From: an uncultured Collinsella sp.
GTDB taxonomy: Bacteria; Actinomycetota; Coriobacteriia; Coriobacteriales; Coriobacteriaceae
Length of the DNA: 26,641 bases
Reading direction: 5' to 3'
Assembly (NCBI GenBank): GCA_900547765.1
Contig: URIA01000031.1
Span: 1 to 26,641 of the forward strand
Shown: piece by piece, positions 6,995-15,514 of the stretch
Position numbering within the stretch: position 1 is the first letter of the stretch
How the letters are laid out: every line of letters starts with the position of its first letter
Made by a program: the position numbers and the translations under genes
Notes under the pieces: generated by a model
Told to the model about the DNA's origin: nothing
Database searches by the model: none
Seen by the model: only the letters and a program-made list of their open reading frames with translations

Positions 6995-9661
6995 ATGACA
7001 CCTCTCGCAAAACGTCTCCCGCGCGAGCTGCGCCGCAATATCGGCAAGTACCTGGGCATCTTTTTGCTTATGTGCGGAAGCATCGCCCTTACCTCGGGCT
7101 TTTTGCTCGCGGCGCATTCCATCGGCTGCCTCATTGATGACATGCGCGAAGACTACACGATTGAGGACGGCCGCGTAACTACCTCCTTCGAGGCCACCGA
7201 CGAGCAGCTCAAGGCTGCCGAAGACGCGGCTGAGGACGTCGGCGGCGTTACGCTCTGCAAGAACTTCTCTATCGACGCCATCATCAAAAAGGCGTCCGGC
7301 GACGATGGCACCAAGCGCACCCTGCGCACCTACGCGCATCGCACCAAGGTCGACATTGCGTCCTACTGCGAAGGCAAGCAGCCAAAGGCGGACAACGAGG
7401 TGGCTATCGACCGCGTCTTTGCCACCAATAACGACCTCGCCATCGGCGATAAGGTCGAGCTCGAGGGGCGCACCTACACCATCTGCGGCATCATGACGCA
7501 GCCCGATAGCCAGGCGTTGTTCCTCGACAATTCGGACTTTACGGTGAACACCATCACGTATGGTGTCGCCGAGGTCACCGACGCCGGTTTTGCCGCGCTT
7601 GAGGACGCCGGCGGCGCGCCTGCCTACACCTACTCCTTTACCTTTACCGATCGCGACCTCCCCACCGCGGATCGCATCGATACGGAGCAGGATATGGTCG
7701 AGGCGCTGGCCGATGCCGATGCGCGCGTGGACGATCTGATCGATGCCGATTCCAACCAGGGCATTGGCTATGCGTGCGACGACGTGGACGGCGACTCCAT
7801 GATGTGGATGACGTTGCTCGACATCATCATCGTGATCATGGCGTTCGTCTTTGTGGTCCTTACCGACGCCACCATCGAGGAGGAGAGCGCCATCATCGGC
7901 ACGCTGCTCGCCAGCGGCTATCGCCGTCGCGAGATCGTGCTGCACTACCTGGCACTTCCCGCCATCGTGGGCGTGGCCGCGGCGCTTTTGGGCACCGCAC
8001 TCGGCGTTGTGTTCTTTACCGAGCCCATGCGCGGTCTCTACTACGGCTCGTACAGTCTGCCGCCCTTCCAGGTGTACTGGAGCTGGGAGATCTTTGTGAA
8101 GTGCGCCGTGGTCCCCGCCGCCGCGCTCATTCTCATCACGCTGGTGGGCCTGCTCCGCAAAATGGGCAAGACGCCGCTGGAGTTCCTTCGCCACGAGGCG
8201 AGCGGCAAATCGGGTACCAAGCGTGGCCTGCAGCTGCCGGAGCGCATGGGCTTTGTTTCCCGCTTCCGCCTGCGCGTTTTGCTGCGCAACCTGGGCAACT
8301 TCGCCACGCTCTTCGTGGGCATCGCGTTTGGGTCGCTGCTTTTGCTCTTTGGCCTGGCGATCCTGCCCACGATGACGCACTATGCGGACAACCTCGAGAC
8401 GAGCCTGGTCGCCGAGCATCAGTACACACTCAAGGCGCCGCTGGAGCTCGAGGGCACTGCCGAGGAGCGCGAGCAGTGGTCGGCACTCGAGCGCTTGCAG
8501 TCGGTTGACGGCGCGCTGCTTTCTGCCGCTCAGGATGCCGATGACGAGCTTGACGGCGCGGCCGATGCGGCGCAGACGGCAGCCGATGCCGCGACCGCAT
8601 CTCCGTCTGCCGAGAGCCTGACCGCAGCGCAGGATGCGCTTGCCAAGGTCCAGGACAAGAAGGATGCGCTCTACGCGCGCCTTGACGATCTTGCCGATGC
8701 CCTTGGCTGCGACCGCGACGAGGCTATCGACCTGATCGACAAGGCCTCTAAGATCGACACTGACAACGACGATATCCACCCGGTCAATACGACCGACAAC
8801 GGCGCGGGCGCAATCGCGCAGGCCGAGAAATATGCCGTTTACCAGCTGCAGTACGACCGTGGCGACGGTAATGGCGAGGAGACGATTTCTGTCTACGGCA
8901 TCTCGTCCGATTCGCGCTACTGGAAGGGCCTCAACATCGGCGATGGCCGCGTCGTCTTTGGCGGCGGTCTGCTCGATAAGTTTGGCTGGAGCGAGGGCCA
9001 GAAGGTCACGCTCAGCGATAAGTACGAGGGCGAGCATTATTCCTTTGAGTACGCGGGCAAGGACTGTGCCTGGGGCTCCAAGTCGGACATGAACATCTAT
9101 ATGAGCATCGATGACTTTAACGAGCTGTTCGACAACGATGCCGCCTACTTTAACGGCTATGTGAGCAACGAGAAGCTCGACCTCGACGCGCGCTACTTTG
9201 CCGGCGACACCACGCCCGACGACATGCGCGCCGTGGGTGACCAGTTCATCGGCATGATGAGCAAAATGATCGGAATGATGATCGGGCTCGCGGTGTTTAT
9301 CTTCCTGCTGTTTATGTACCTGCTGACCAAAGCGGTGATCGACCACAGCGCCCGTTCGATCAGCTACATGAAAGTCTTTGGCTATCGCGATAGTGAGATC
9401 TCGCATCTGTACATCCGCTCGATCACGCTGTGCGTGGCGGCGTCGCTCGTGCTGAGCCTGCCGGTCATTATTGGCTCGCTCACGGCCATCTTCCGCTCGA
9501 TGCTGCTCGCCTACAACGGCAATATCGAGATCTACGTGCCCGCTTGGTCCATGGCTGCATGCGTCGGCATTGGCTTTGCGACCTACCTGGTCGTGGCGCT
9601 GCTACACACGCGCTCTATCAAGCGCGTCAGCCTGGCCGAAGCCCTCAAGGTGCAGGAGTAG
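6995..9661 (+). CDS. Large FtsX-type ABC transporter permease with coiled-coil insert
   Basis: An 888-residue permease with two FtsX modules. Membrane segments lie near residues 18-40, 268-290, 322-345, 368-391 and 432-455 and, after a large outer domain, 756-778, 809-830 and 851-871. The outer domain (about 460-750) begins with an Ala/Asp/Glu-rich heptad-like region (about 490-590) likely to form a helical hairpin or coiled coil, followed by a compact domain similar to the MacB periplasmic core. The ATG at 6995 is chosen, with AGGCG a few bases upstream; a TTG at 6980 is in frame but lacks a ribosome site. The stop TAG is the first triplet of the repeat block at 9659. It works with the ATPase encoded just upstream. 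Confidence 0.9.
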   Translation: MTPLAKRLPRELRRNIGKYLGIFLLMCGSIALTSGFLLAAHSIGCLIDDMREDYTIEDGRVTTSFEATDEQLKAAEDAAEDVGGVTLCKNFSIDAIIKKASGDDGTKRTLRTYAHRTKVDIASYCEGKQPKADNEVAIDRVFATNNDLAIGDKVELEGRTYTICGIMTQPDSQALFLDNSDFTVNTITYGVAEVTDAGFAALEDAGGAPAYTYSFTFTDRDLPTADRIDTEQDMVEALADADARVDDLIDADSNQGIGYACDDVDGDSMMWMTLLDIIIVIMAFVFVVLTDATIEEESAIIGTLLASGYRRREIVLHYLALPAIVGVAAALLGTALGVVFFTEPMRGLYYGSYSLPPFQVYWSWEIFVKCAVVPAAALILITLVGLLRKMGKTPLEFLRHEASGKSGTKRGLQLPERMGFVSRFRLRVLLRNLGNFATLFVGIAFGSLLLLFGLAILPTMTHYADNLETSLVAEHQYTLKAPLELEGTAEEREQWSALERLQSVDGALLSAAQDADDELDGAADAAQTAADAATASPSAESLTAAQDALAKVQDKKDALYARLDDLADALGCDRDEAIDLIDKASKIDTDNDDIHPVNTTDNGAGAIAQAEKYAVYQLQYDRGDGNGEETISVYGISSDSRYWKGLNIGDGRVVFGGGLLDKFGWSEGQKVTLSDKYEGEHYSFEYAGKDCAWGSKSDMNIYMSIDDFNELFDNDAAYFNGYVSNEKLDLDARYFAGDTTPDDMRAVGDQFIGMMSKMIGMMIGLAVFIFLLFMYLLTKAVIDHSARSISYMKVFGYRDSEISHLYIRSITLCVAASLVLSLPVIIGSLTAIFRSMLLAYNGNIEIYVPAWSMAACVGIGFATYLVVALLHTRSIKRVSLAEALKVQE

Positions 9662-9767
9662 TCATTGGGGACGTTCTTAAACGACTAGTCGTTGGGGACA
9701 GTCTTTGCCGGATCGCCGGCTCGCCGGCCGGGCGGCAAGCACTCATTTAAGTCTGTCCCCAATGAGT
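9659..9767. repeat. Palindromic repeat block, copy B (right of the FtsX-type exporter)
   Basis: Bases 9659-9739 match 6003-6084 in the same orientation at about 90 percent. Bases 9740-9767 are identical to 6148-6175. Compared with copy A, about 63 bases between these parts are missing, so GGGGACAG at 9694-9701 can now pair with CTGTCCCC at 9753-9760. The gene at 6995 ends exactly at the left border. The copy may act as terminator for the exporter operon. Confidence 0.75.
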
Positions 9768-9789
9768 GCCTAACGACTCGGCGTTGCGC

Positions 9790-9820
9790 TTGACTTCGAC
9801 CCTACTTCAACGGGTACCAT
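9790..9820 (+). promoter_or_regulatory. Possible promoter of the DUF362 gene
   Basis: TTGACT (9790-9795) and TACCAT (9815-9820) are separated by 19 bases, a long spacer, and lie about 43 bases before the ATG at 9863. No other promoter-like pair is as good in this gap. Confidence 0.35.
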
Positions 9821-9862
9821 CCTCTATGTCTGTAACGCCATATAGACCGAGGGGATATAACT

Positions 9863-11068
9863 ATGACCGCAACTGCACCCACAGCACCCGCTAAGGTGTA
9901 CTTTACCAACCTGCGCACGCATGCTCGCGAGAGCCAGCTCGACAAACTCAAGCGCCTCATTCGCCGCGCCGGCATTGAGCAGATCGACTTCGAGAACAAG
10001 TTTGTCGCCATCAAGATTCACTTTGGCGAGCTGGGCAACCTGAGCTTTTTGCGCCCCAACTACGCCCGCGCCGTCGCAGACGTCGTGAAGGAGCTGGGCG
10101 GCAAGCCCTTCCTCACCGACTGCAACACGCTCTACGTCGGTAGCCGCAAAAACGCGCTCGAGCACATCGATACCGCCTACCAGAACGGCTTTACCCCGTA
10201 TGCCACGGGCTGCCAGATCATCATCGCCGACGGCCTCAAGGGTACCGACGAGGCGCTCGTCCCGGTCGAGGGCGGTGAGTACGTGCGCGAGGCAAAGATC
10301 GGTCAGGCGCTCATGGACGCCGACATCGTGATTAGCCTCACCCACTTTAAGGGCCATGAGCAGGCCGGCTTTGGCGGCGCCATGAAGAACCTGGGCATGG
10401 GCGGCGGCAGTCGTGCTGGCAAGATGGAACAACATGCCGCCGGCAAGCCGAACGTCTCGACCGAGCACTGCGTTGGCTGCCGTGCCTGCGAAAAGATTTG
10501 CGCGCACAACGCTGTCTCGTTCGACGGCACCCGCGAGCGCGAGCTTGCCAGCGGCGCTACTCGCACGGTGCACGTGGCCACCATCGACCACGATCGCTGC
10601 GTGGGCTGCGGCCGCTGCATTGCGGCGTGCAACCAGGACTGCATCAAGCCCGGCTATGACGCCGCGGCCGACGTGCTCAACTGCAAGATCGCCGAGTATA
10701 CAAAGGCCGTTGTCGACGGCCGCCCGAGCTTCCACATCTCGCTTGCCATGGACATCAGTCCCAACTGCGACTGCCATCCCGAAAACGATACGCCTATCGT
10801 CAACGATATCGGCATGTTCGCGAGCTTCGACCCGGTCGCCATCGACCAGGCCTGCGCCGATGCCGTCATGGCATCCGAGCCGCTGCCCAACACCGAGCTC
10901 ACCGATAGCGCGGCCAAGATGGAGCACAACCACGAGCATCTGGAGGGCGAGCAGGCCAAGGACCCCTTCTGCATCACGCATCCCGACACCGACTGGCGCG
11001 TGTGCATCGCGCACGCCGAGAAGATCGGCTTGGGCACGAGCGAGTACGAGCTCATTGAGGTCAAGTAG
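9863..11068 (+). CDS. DUF362 domain protein with two [4Fe-4S] binding motifs
   Basis: A 401-residue cytoplasmic iron-sulfur protein. DUF362 sequence starts at KIHFGELGNLSFLRP (about 51-65) and continues through DIVISLTHFKGHEQAGFGGAMKNLGMG (described here by its position, 154-180). Two complete ferredoxin motifs follow: C203-C206-C209-C213 and C246-C249-C252-C256, an arrangement expected for two [4Fe-4S] clusters. The C-terminal part resumes DUF362 features (DISPNCDCH, FASFDPVAIDQA). GAGGGG lies 8 bases before the ATG. The biochemical role of this family is not established; the clusters point to electron transfer or redox chemistry in an anaerobe. It is a single-gene unit, with the strong terminator at 11116-11154. 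Confidence 0.92.
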   Translation: MTATAPTAPAKVYFTNLRTHARESQLDKLKRLIRRAGIEQIDFENKFVAIKIHFGELGNLSFLRPNYARAVADVVKELGGKPFLTDCNTLYVGSRKNALEHIDTAYQNGFTPYATGCQIIIADGLKGTDEALVPVEGGEYVREAKIGQALMDADIVISLTHFKGHEQAGFGGAMKNLGMGGGSRAGKMEQHAAGKPNVSTEHCVGCRACEKICAHNAVSFDGTRERELASGATRTVHVATIDHDRCVGCGRCIAACNQDCIKPGYDAAADVLNCKIAEYTKAVVDGRPSFHISLAMDISPNCDCHPENDTPIVNDIGMFASFDPVAIDQACADAVMASEPLPNTELTDSAAKMEHNHEHLEGEQAKDPFCITHPDTDWRVCIAHAEKIGLGTSEYELIEVK

Positions 11069-11115
11069 CACCTGTCTATTGGACATATCAAGCGCTTTTA
11101 TAGCGCAACGTTAGC

Positions 11116-11154
11116 AAAAGCCGCCCGTGAGCACAGCGCTCATGGGCGGCTTTT
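11116..11154. terminator. Bidirectional intrinsic terminator
   Basis: AAAAGCCGCCCGTGAGC (11116-11132) pairs with GCTCATGGGCGGCTTTT (11138-11154) with one wobble. The T-run on the plus strand serves the DUF362 gene, and the A-run becomes a T-run on the minus strand for the convergent hydrolase gene. Confidence 0.92.
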
Positions 11155-11200
11155 CGGAAGTGCTAGGGGGTCAGATAGACCAGTAAACCGTACTATTTGC

Positions 11201-12166
11201 CTAAAAATACTCGTCGAGGAAGTTGTTGACTGTGTTCCAGTAGAGCTCGGGGTCAACTTGCGCACTCTTGGCGTGGGTGGCGCCATGGACGGTGAGCTTT
11301 TGCTTGACCTTGCTGGCGCACGCGTCGTAGTTTTGGTCGAGCATGCTGTACGGCACAAAGGTGTCTTGGTCACCGTGGATAAACAGCATGGGAACCGTCG
11401 CGCGCTTGAGTTGTTCCACGCTGCTCGCCTTATGAAAGTCGTAGCCCGCGCGCACGTTGCATACCAGGTTTGCTACATCGAGCAGGGGAAAGCTGGGCAG
11501 ACCGAACACGTCCTTGAGCTGCAGAGAAAACTCGTCCCAAACACTTGTATAACCGCAGTCCTCGATAATGCATTTCACGTTTGCGGGCAGAGATTCCCCC
11601 GCGACGTTCATGGCGGTTGCCGCACCCATCGACTCGCCAAAGACCAGGATGCGCGCCTCGGGGTCAGCCTGAACGATTCGCTCGATCCATGCGACGATGT
11701 CGAGGCGCTCGGGCCAGCCCATGCCGATATAGTCGCCGCCGGAGCGCTCGTGGGCGCGGGCAGCGGGTGCGAGTACGTTCATGCCGCGGTCATGGAATCG
11801 TTTGGCGTATCGGGCCATACCGATGGGCTCATTGGTGTATCCGTGTAGGCAGACAGCGTAATTGTGTGTGGTCTCTGGGGCGGCAAAATACCAAGCGGCA
11901 AGTTCGGTTCCGTCATCTGCGGTGAGGCTGCTGCTCTCGCTATTCTCTTTAAACCACGCCCGCGCCTCGGTTTCCTCGGCATCCGGCTGCTCGCCTTCTT
12001 TTTCGTTCTTGCTATCCTGCATCATCTTCATGGTGTACGGCGCTTGGGGATTCAGGGCAAAGTCAAACAGAAAGTTGCCGGCAAACCCCAGGAGCGCGAC
12101 AACGAGCACCAGCGCAACGATGCCGGCTATCTTGAGCTTTCGATGGGAACGTGCGTTTTGAGACAT
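11201..12166 (-). CDS. Membrane-anchored alpha/beta hydrolase
   Basis: A 321-residue hydrolase with an N-terminal membrane anchor (about 13-34) that places the enzyme outside the cytoplasm. It has the alpha/beta-hydrolase features: an HGY oxyanion region (H108-G109-Y110), the nucleophile elbow G177-E178-S179-M180-G181, an acid D268 in HGDQDTFVP and the base H298 in GATHAKS. It belongs to the broad COG1073-type group, whose substrates are mostly unknown (esters, peptides or lipids). AGGAAAG lies about 8 bases before the ATG. It is transcribed alone, from a good promoter at 12216-12244, and ends at the shared terminator at 11116-11154. Confidence 0.88.
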   Translation of the reverse strand: MSQNARSHRKLKIAGIVALVLVVALLGFAGNFLFDFALNPQAPYTMKMMQDSKNEKEGEQPDAEETEARAWFKENSESSSLTADDGTELAAWYFAAPETTHNYAVCLHGYTNEPIGMARYAKRFHDRGMNVLAPAARAHERSGGDYIGMGWPERLDIVAWIERIVQADPEARILVFGESMGAATAMNVAGESLPANVKCIIEDCGYTSVWDEFSLQLKDVFGLPSFPLLDVANLVCNVRAGYDFHKASSVEQLKRATVPMLFIHGDQDTFVPYSMLDQNYDACASKVKQKLTVHGATHAKSAQVDPELYWNTVNNFLDEYF

Positions 12167-12215
12167 AAGAAGCTTTCCTATAAGATGTTAATACATCAAC
12201 ATTTAATGCAAGCGC

Positions 12216-12244
12216 ATTATGGACGTTCGCCGTTGATGCGTCAA
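12216..12244 (-). promoter_or_regulatory. Promoter of the alpha/beta hydrolase gene
   Basis: On the minus strand TTGACG (12244-12239) is followed after 17 bases by CATAAT (12221-12216), about 50 bases before the ATG. Short dyads surround it: GTTGA/TCAAC overlaps the -35 (about 12232-12245) and GATGT/ACATC lies downstream (about 12184-12197). These are possible operator sites. Confidence 0.6.
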
Positions 12245-12287
12245 CAGGCAAAGAATGGGTAAACAAAGGGTCACGTATGGTGCAAAT

Positions 12288-12317
12288 TTCGCACGTACCC
12301 AGACGCTTTGATATAGT
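12288..12317 (+). promoter_or_regulatory. Possible promoter of the hemolysin III-type gene
   Basis: TTCGCA (12288-12293), an 18-base spacer and TATAGT (12312-12317) lie 35 bases before the ATG at 12353. Confidence 0.4.
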
Positions 12318-12352
12318 GTTGAGAACTCTTTACGTTGGAGGATGTAACCGGC

Positions 12353-13036
12353 ATGTCCGATTCGAGCGACAGTTCTAAGCCGCGACCCAAGACCGCGGCC
12401 GTTCCACACTACACAGTGGGCGAGGAGATCATGAACTCCGTCACCCATGGTGTCGGCTGCCTGCTGGGTATCGCGGGCCTGGTGCTCCTGATCGTATTCG
12501 CCGCCCTGCGCGGCGGAGGCCCGGCCCATATGGCCGCGGCGATTGTCTATGGCGTCAGCATTATCCTCGAATACCTAGCCTCCACGCTCTACCACGCGAT
12601 TCAGCCCGCGCGCGCCAAGCGCGTGTTTCGCATCATCGACCACAGCTGCATCTACCTGCTCATAGCCGGCAGCTATACGCCGTTTTGCCTCATCACGCTC
12701 GCAAACGACGGCGGCGCTGTGCTGTTCTTTGCCGTATGGGCCATCGCCATCATCGGCATCGCCCTCGAGTGCTTTATGCGCGAGCGTCAACCGCACTGGG
12801 TAAGCGGCCTGGTCTACCTGCTGATGGGCTGGCTCGTTGTCTTTAAGCTGCCCGAACTTGTTGCGCTGCTCAACCCCGTGGCACTTGCCCTGCTCGCCGT
12901 CGGCGGCGTGTGCTACACCGCGGGCGTGCCGTTCTATATCGCTAAAAACGTGCGCTATCTGCACAGCGTGTTTCACCTGTGGGTGCTCGCCGGCAGCATC
13001 TTCCAGTTCATGGCGGTGATCCTCTTCGTAATCTAG
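12353..13036 (+). CDS. Hemolysin III / PAQR family membrane protein
   Basis: A 227-residue protein with seven predicted membrane helices and a short polar N-terminus. Family motifs are EEIMNSVTHGVG (about 24-35), STLYHA, DHSCIYLLIAGSYTPF and HSVFHLWVLAGS near the C-terminus. The conserved Ser, Asp and three His positions make up the predicted metal site of the PAQR/hemolysin III superfamily, for which hydrolase (ceramidase-like) activity is known in eukaryotic members. In bacteria the role is poorly known, with links to membrane homeostasis. The ATG at 12353 is preferred over the in-frame TTG at 12335 because GGAGGA (12337-12342) then falls 10 bases upstream. Confidence 0.9.
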   Translation: MSDSSDSSKPRPKTAAVPHYTVGEEIMNSVTHGVGCLLGIAGLVLLIVFAALRGGGPAHMAAAIVYGVSIILEYLASTLYHAIQPARAKRVFRIIDHSCIYLLIAGSYTPFCLITLANDGGAVLFFAVWAIAIIGIALECFMRERQPHWVSGLVYLLMGWLVVFKLPELVALLNPVALALLAVGGVCYTAGVPFYIAKNVRYLHSVFHLWVLAGSIFQFMAVILFVI

Positions 13037-13146
13037 CGACCACGCCTGCGCGCCCGCGTTCTCGTTTGGGCGCCGGCGCAATTGCCGTATCCGCCATCAA
13101 CGTTTTAACCTGACGTCCCGAATCTTGGAGGTTCGAGAAACTCCCG

Positions 13147-14520
13147 ATGGACATAACCATCTCCCTTATCACCACCCTCGTTTTGACCCTCATCAACGGC
13201 TACTTCTCTATGTCCGAGATGGCGCTCACCACGGCCAAGCGCGCCGTGTTGGAGCACGAGGCCGAGGAAGGCGACAAGCGCGCCGAGCGTGCCATTAAGC
13301 TGGCTGCCGACTCCGACCAGCTGCTCGCCACCATCCAGGTTGCCATTACGCTCGTGGGCTTCGCCTCGTCCGCCGTCGCCTCGACGAGTCTGTCCGACCC
13401 GCTCGCCACGTGGCTCATGAGCTTTGGCATCGCGCCGCTCTCCGCCATCGCGCGCGGCCTGGCGCCGGTCATCATCACCGTCGCGGTCGCCTTCGTGTCC
13501 ATCGTGATCGGCGAGCTCGTCCCCAAGCGCATCGGCCTGGCCAATGCCGAGGGCGTGTCAAAGCAGGTCGTGGGGCCGTTGTCGTTTTTCCAAAAGATCG
13601 CCCGTCCGCTCGTGTGGCTGACCGGCGCTTGCTCCGATGGCCTGGCCCGTATTCTGCGCATCAAGAGCGCCGACGACCGCCAAAACGTCTCGGAAGAAGA
13701 GATCAAGTACATGGTCTCGGAGCAGGACGATCTGCTCGACGAGGAAAAGCGCATGATCCACGAGATCTTTGACCTGGGCGACACCGTGGCTCGCGAGGTC
13801 ATGGTGCCGCGCGTGGACACCACCATGTGCGAGGACGACGAGACGGTCGCCGACGTGCTGTCCACCATGCGCCAGACCGGCTTTAGCCGCATCCCCGTCT
13901 ATCACGAGGACCCCGACAACGTCGCGGGCATCGCGCACATCAAGGACCTGATCCAGCCCGCGCTCGACGGCAAGGGCGACCAGCCCATCGCCGATTACCT
14001 GCGCGATGCCACCTTTGTGCCCGACACCAAGGACATCCTGCCGCTGCTGTCAGAGATGCAGACCTCGCACGACCAGATCGTGGTCGTCGTGGACGAGTAC
14101 GGCGGCACGGCCGGCATCATCACCATCGAAGACATCGTCGAGGAGATCGTCGGCGAGATCGAGGACGAGTTCGACCCCGACAACAAGTACCTCACGCGCC
14201 TTTCGCGCCGCGAGTGGCTCGTTGATGGGCGTTTTTCGTGCGATGACGCGATTGAGCTTGGTTGGCCGCTTGAGGAAAGCGATGATTATGAGACCATCGC
14301 CGGCTGGATTTTGGAGCTTTGCGACTCGGTGCCCGACATCGGAGAGGTGTTTGAGGTCGCGGGGTACAAGTTTAAAGTGCAGTCGATGCGTGGCCAGCGC
14401 ATCTCGCTCATTCGCGTGATCGCTCCGGCCGAAACCGATAAGAAGGATTTCGAGTCTTCGGTAAACGAGCCGACGACGTCGGGTGCGGGTTCCGCGAATC
14501 CGCACGACGGCGACGAGTAG
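13147..14520 (+). CDS. CNNM/CorC-type transporter (DUF21-CBS-CorC_HlyC)
   Basis: A 457-residue membrane protein of the family that includes CorC/YhdP and eukaryotic CNNM, associated with Mg2+ (or Co2+) efflux and sodium-coupled transport. The DUF21 membrane domain covers about 1-185 with the family stretch YFSMSEMAL (18-26) and GELVPKRIGLANAE (about 121-134). A CBS pair follows at about 205-342, with REVMVPR at about 217 and VVVVDEYGGTAGIITIEDI in the second repeat; this pair binds ATP-Mg in relatives. A CorC_HlyC domain follows at about 350-430, then a disordered tail. The ATG has GGAG 16 bases and GAGAAA 8 bases upstream. The next gene begins 24 bases after the stop, suggesting co-transcription. 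Confidence 0.92.
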   Translation: MDITISLITTLVLTLINGYFSMSEMALTTAKRAVLEHEAEEGDKRAERAIKLAADSDQLLATIQVAITLVGFASSAVASTSLSDPLATWLMSFGIAPLSAIARGLAPVIITVAVAFVSIVIGELVPKRIGLANAEGVSKQVVGPLSFFQKIARPLVWLTGACSDGLARILRIKSADDRQNVSEEEIKYMVSEQDDLLDEEKRMIHEIFDLGDTVAREVMVPRVDTTMCEDDETVADVLSTMRQTGFSRIPVYHEDPDNVAGIAHIKDLIQPALDGKGDQPIADYLRDATFVPDTKDILPLLSEMQTSHDQIVVVVDEYGGTAGIITIEDIVEEIVGEIEDEFDPDNKYLTRLSRREWLVDGRFSCDDAIELGWPLEESDDYETIAGWILELCDSVPDIGEVFEVAGYKFKVQSMRGQRISLIRVIAPAETDKKDFESSVNEPTTSGAGSANPHDGDE

Positions 14521-14544
14521 GGCAAGGAAGAGTAGGGGAGAGTT

Positions 14545-15378
14545 ATGGCAGGCCTGTTCAACATCCTTAAGGTCACCGTCAGCGAGGACAAGATCTGCGC
14601 GCATGTGCTGGTGAACCCCGGCATGCCGCTCATGACCTCGGAGGACATCGAGGCCACGGCGCGCGTGTACTACCTGGTACCGGCGATTGCCAAGCACCTG
14701 TGCCTGGGCGATTCCGGCCGCGAGTTCCAGGACTGCATGGGTCAGACCGAGCTCTGCCACCTGCTGGAGCACGTGACGGTCGAGCTCATGAACGAGACCG
14801 GTCTTGCCGGTAGCATCTCGTGCGGCCGCACGCGCGTAAGCGAGCATGACGAGCGTGTCTTTGAGGTCGAGCTTTCGTGCCCCGACGACGCACTGGCCAT
14901 CGGTGCGCTGTCGTCGGCCACCTTTATGATGGACTGGGCGTACCTGCACGCCGACCAGCCTGCCCCCGACGTGGAAGGTACGGTCGCGGGCCTGCGCAAC
15001 CTGGTGCTGGGCATGCGCGCCGAGGCCGAGGGCAAGGATCCTCACGAGGCCGTCGCTGCTGCGAACGGCGAAGATGCTGCCGAGGACGAGGGCGCTGACG
15101 AGGGCGATGTGCCGGTCGACGCCGAGCCCGTTGCCGATGCGACCGCCGAGCCCGTTCCCACCGAGCCCCAGGGCGTCCCCAACTTTGACGACGAGCCCCA
15201 GGTGGCGATTGATACCGAGGGCGCGGTTGCCGAGAACCACGAGGCCTCTGCTGCCGTCTTTGGCGGTGCGGCGACGGTTCCGGCAGGACCTGCGCATGAG
15301 GGCGGCCTGCCGCTCGTGGACGGCGCCGGCGAGGACCCGGGTGCCACGGCGGCCATGCCGGCTATGCCTCAGGAGTAG
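14545..15378 (+). CDS. Unknown protein resembling the N-terminal domain of cyanophycin synthetase, with acidic tail
   Basis: A 277-residue protein. The first 135 residues are well ordered and contain HLLEHVTVEL (72-81) and GRTR (94-97), then a beta stretch VFEVELSCPDD. From memory of the family, this run, HxxEH then a GRTR turn then a 'valine-rich strand', matches the N-terminal domain of cyanophycin synthetase (CphA), a domain that in cyanobacterial CphA can cleave cyanophycin to make primers. The ATP-grasp and Mur-ligase domains of CphA are absent. Residues about 160-277 are Ala/Glu/Asp/Pro-rich and probably disordered. No signal peptide is seen. The ATG follows AGGGGAG at 14534-14540 and the gene is 24 bases downstream of the CorC-like gene. 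Gene reality is certain from length and ribosome site; function is inferred and uncertain. Confidence 0.75.
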   Translation: MAGLFNILKVTVSEDKICAHVLVNPGMPLMTSEDIEATARVYYLVPAIAKHLCLGDSGREFQDCMGQTELCHLLEHVTVELMNETGLAGSISCGRTRVSEHDERVFEVELSCPDDALAIGALSSATFMMDWAYLHADQPAPDVEGTVAGLRNLVLGMRAEAEGKDPHEAVAAANGEDAAEDEGADEGDVPVDAEPVADATAEPVPTEPQGVPNFDDEPQVAIDTEGAVAENHEASAAVFGGAATVPAGPAHEGGLPLVDGAGEDPGATAAMPAMPQE

Positions 15379-15457
15379 GCCTACGCGTTTATCACCATCA
15401 CGTACCTGCGCCTTTGCCGTACGCAGATGAGCGGAGCGGCAAGTGATGCGCTGCGGG

Positions 15458-15463
15458 TATAAT
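15458..15463 (+). promoter_or_regulatory. -10 box of the YtxH/PRC-barrel operon
   Basis: A perfect TATAAT lies 51 bases before the ATG at 15515. No good -35 is seen at the right distance. A small hairpin, GGGCAC (15482-15487) with GTGCCC (15492-15497), sits in the leader just before the ribosome site GGAGAGG. Confidence 0.55.
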
Positions 15464-15514
15464 GGACAGCATTCAAACGGTGGGCACCGACGTGCCCGCA
15501 GGAGAGGAATGATC

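Noticed and set aside
6845..9406. An 853-codon open frame on the minus strand opposite the FtsX-type exporter
   Set aside because: It has no ribosome site, its product is low-complexity and rich in His/Arg/Asp/Gly, and it mirrors the codon bias of the sense gene, which has clear membrane segments and family motifs. It is an antisense shadow typical of high-GC DNA.
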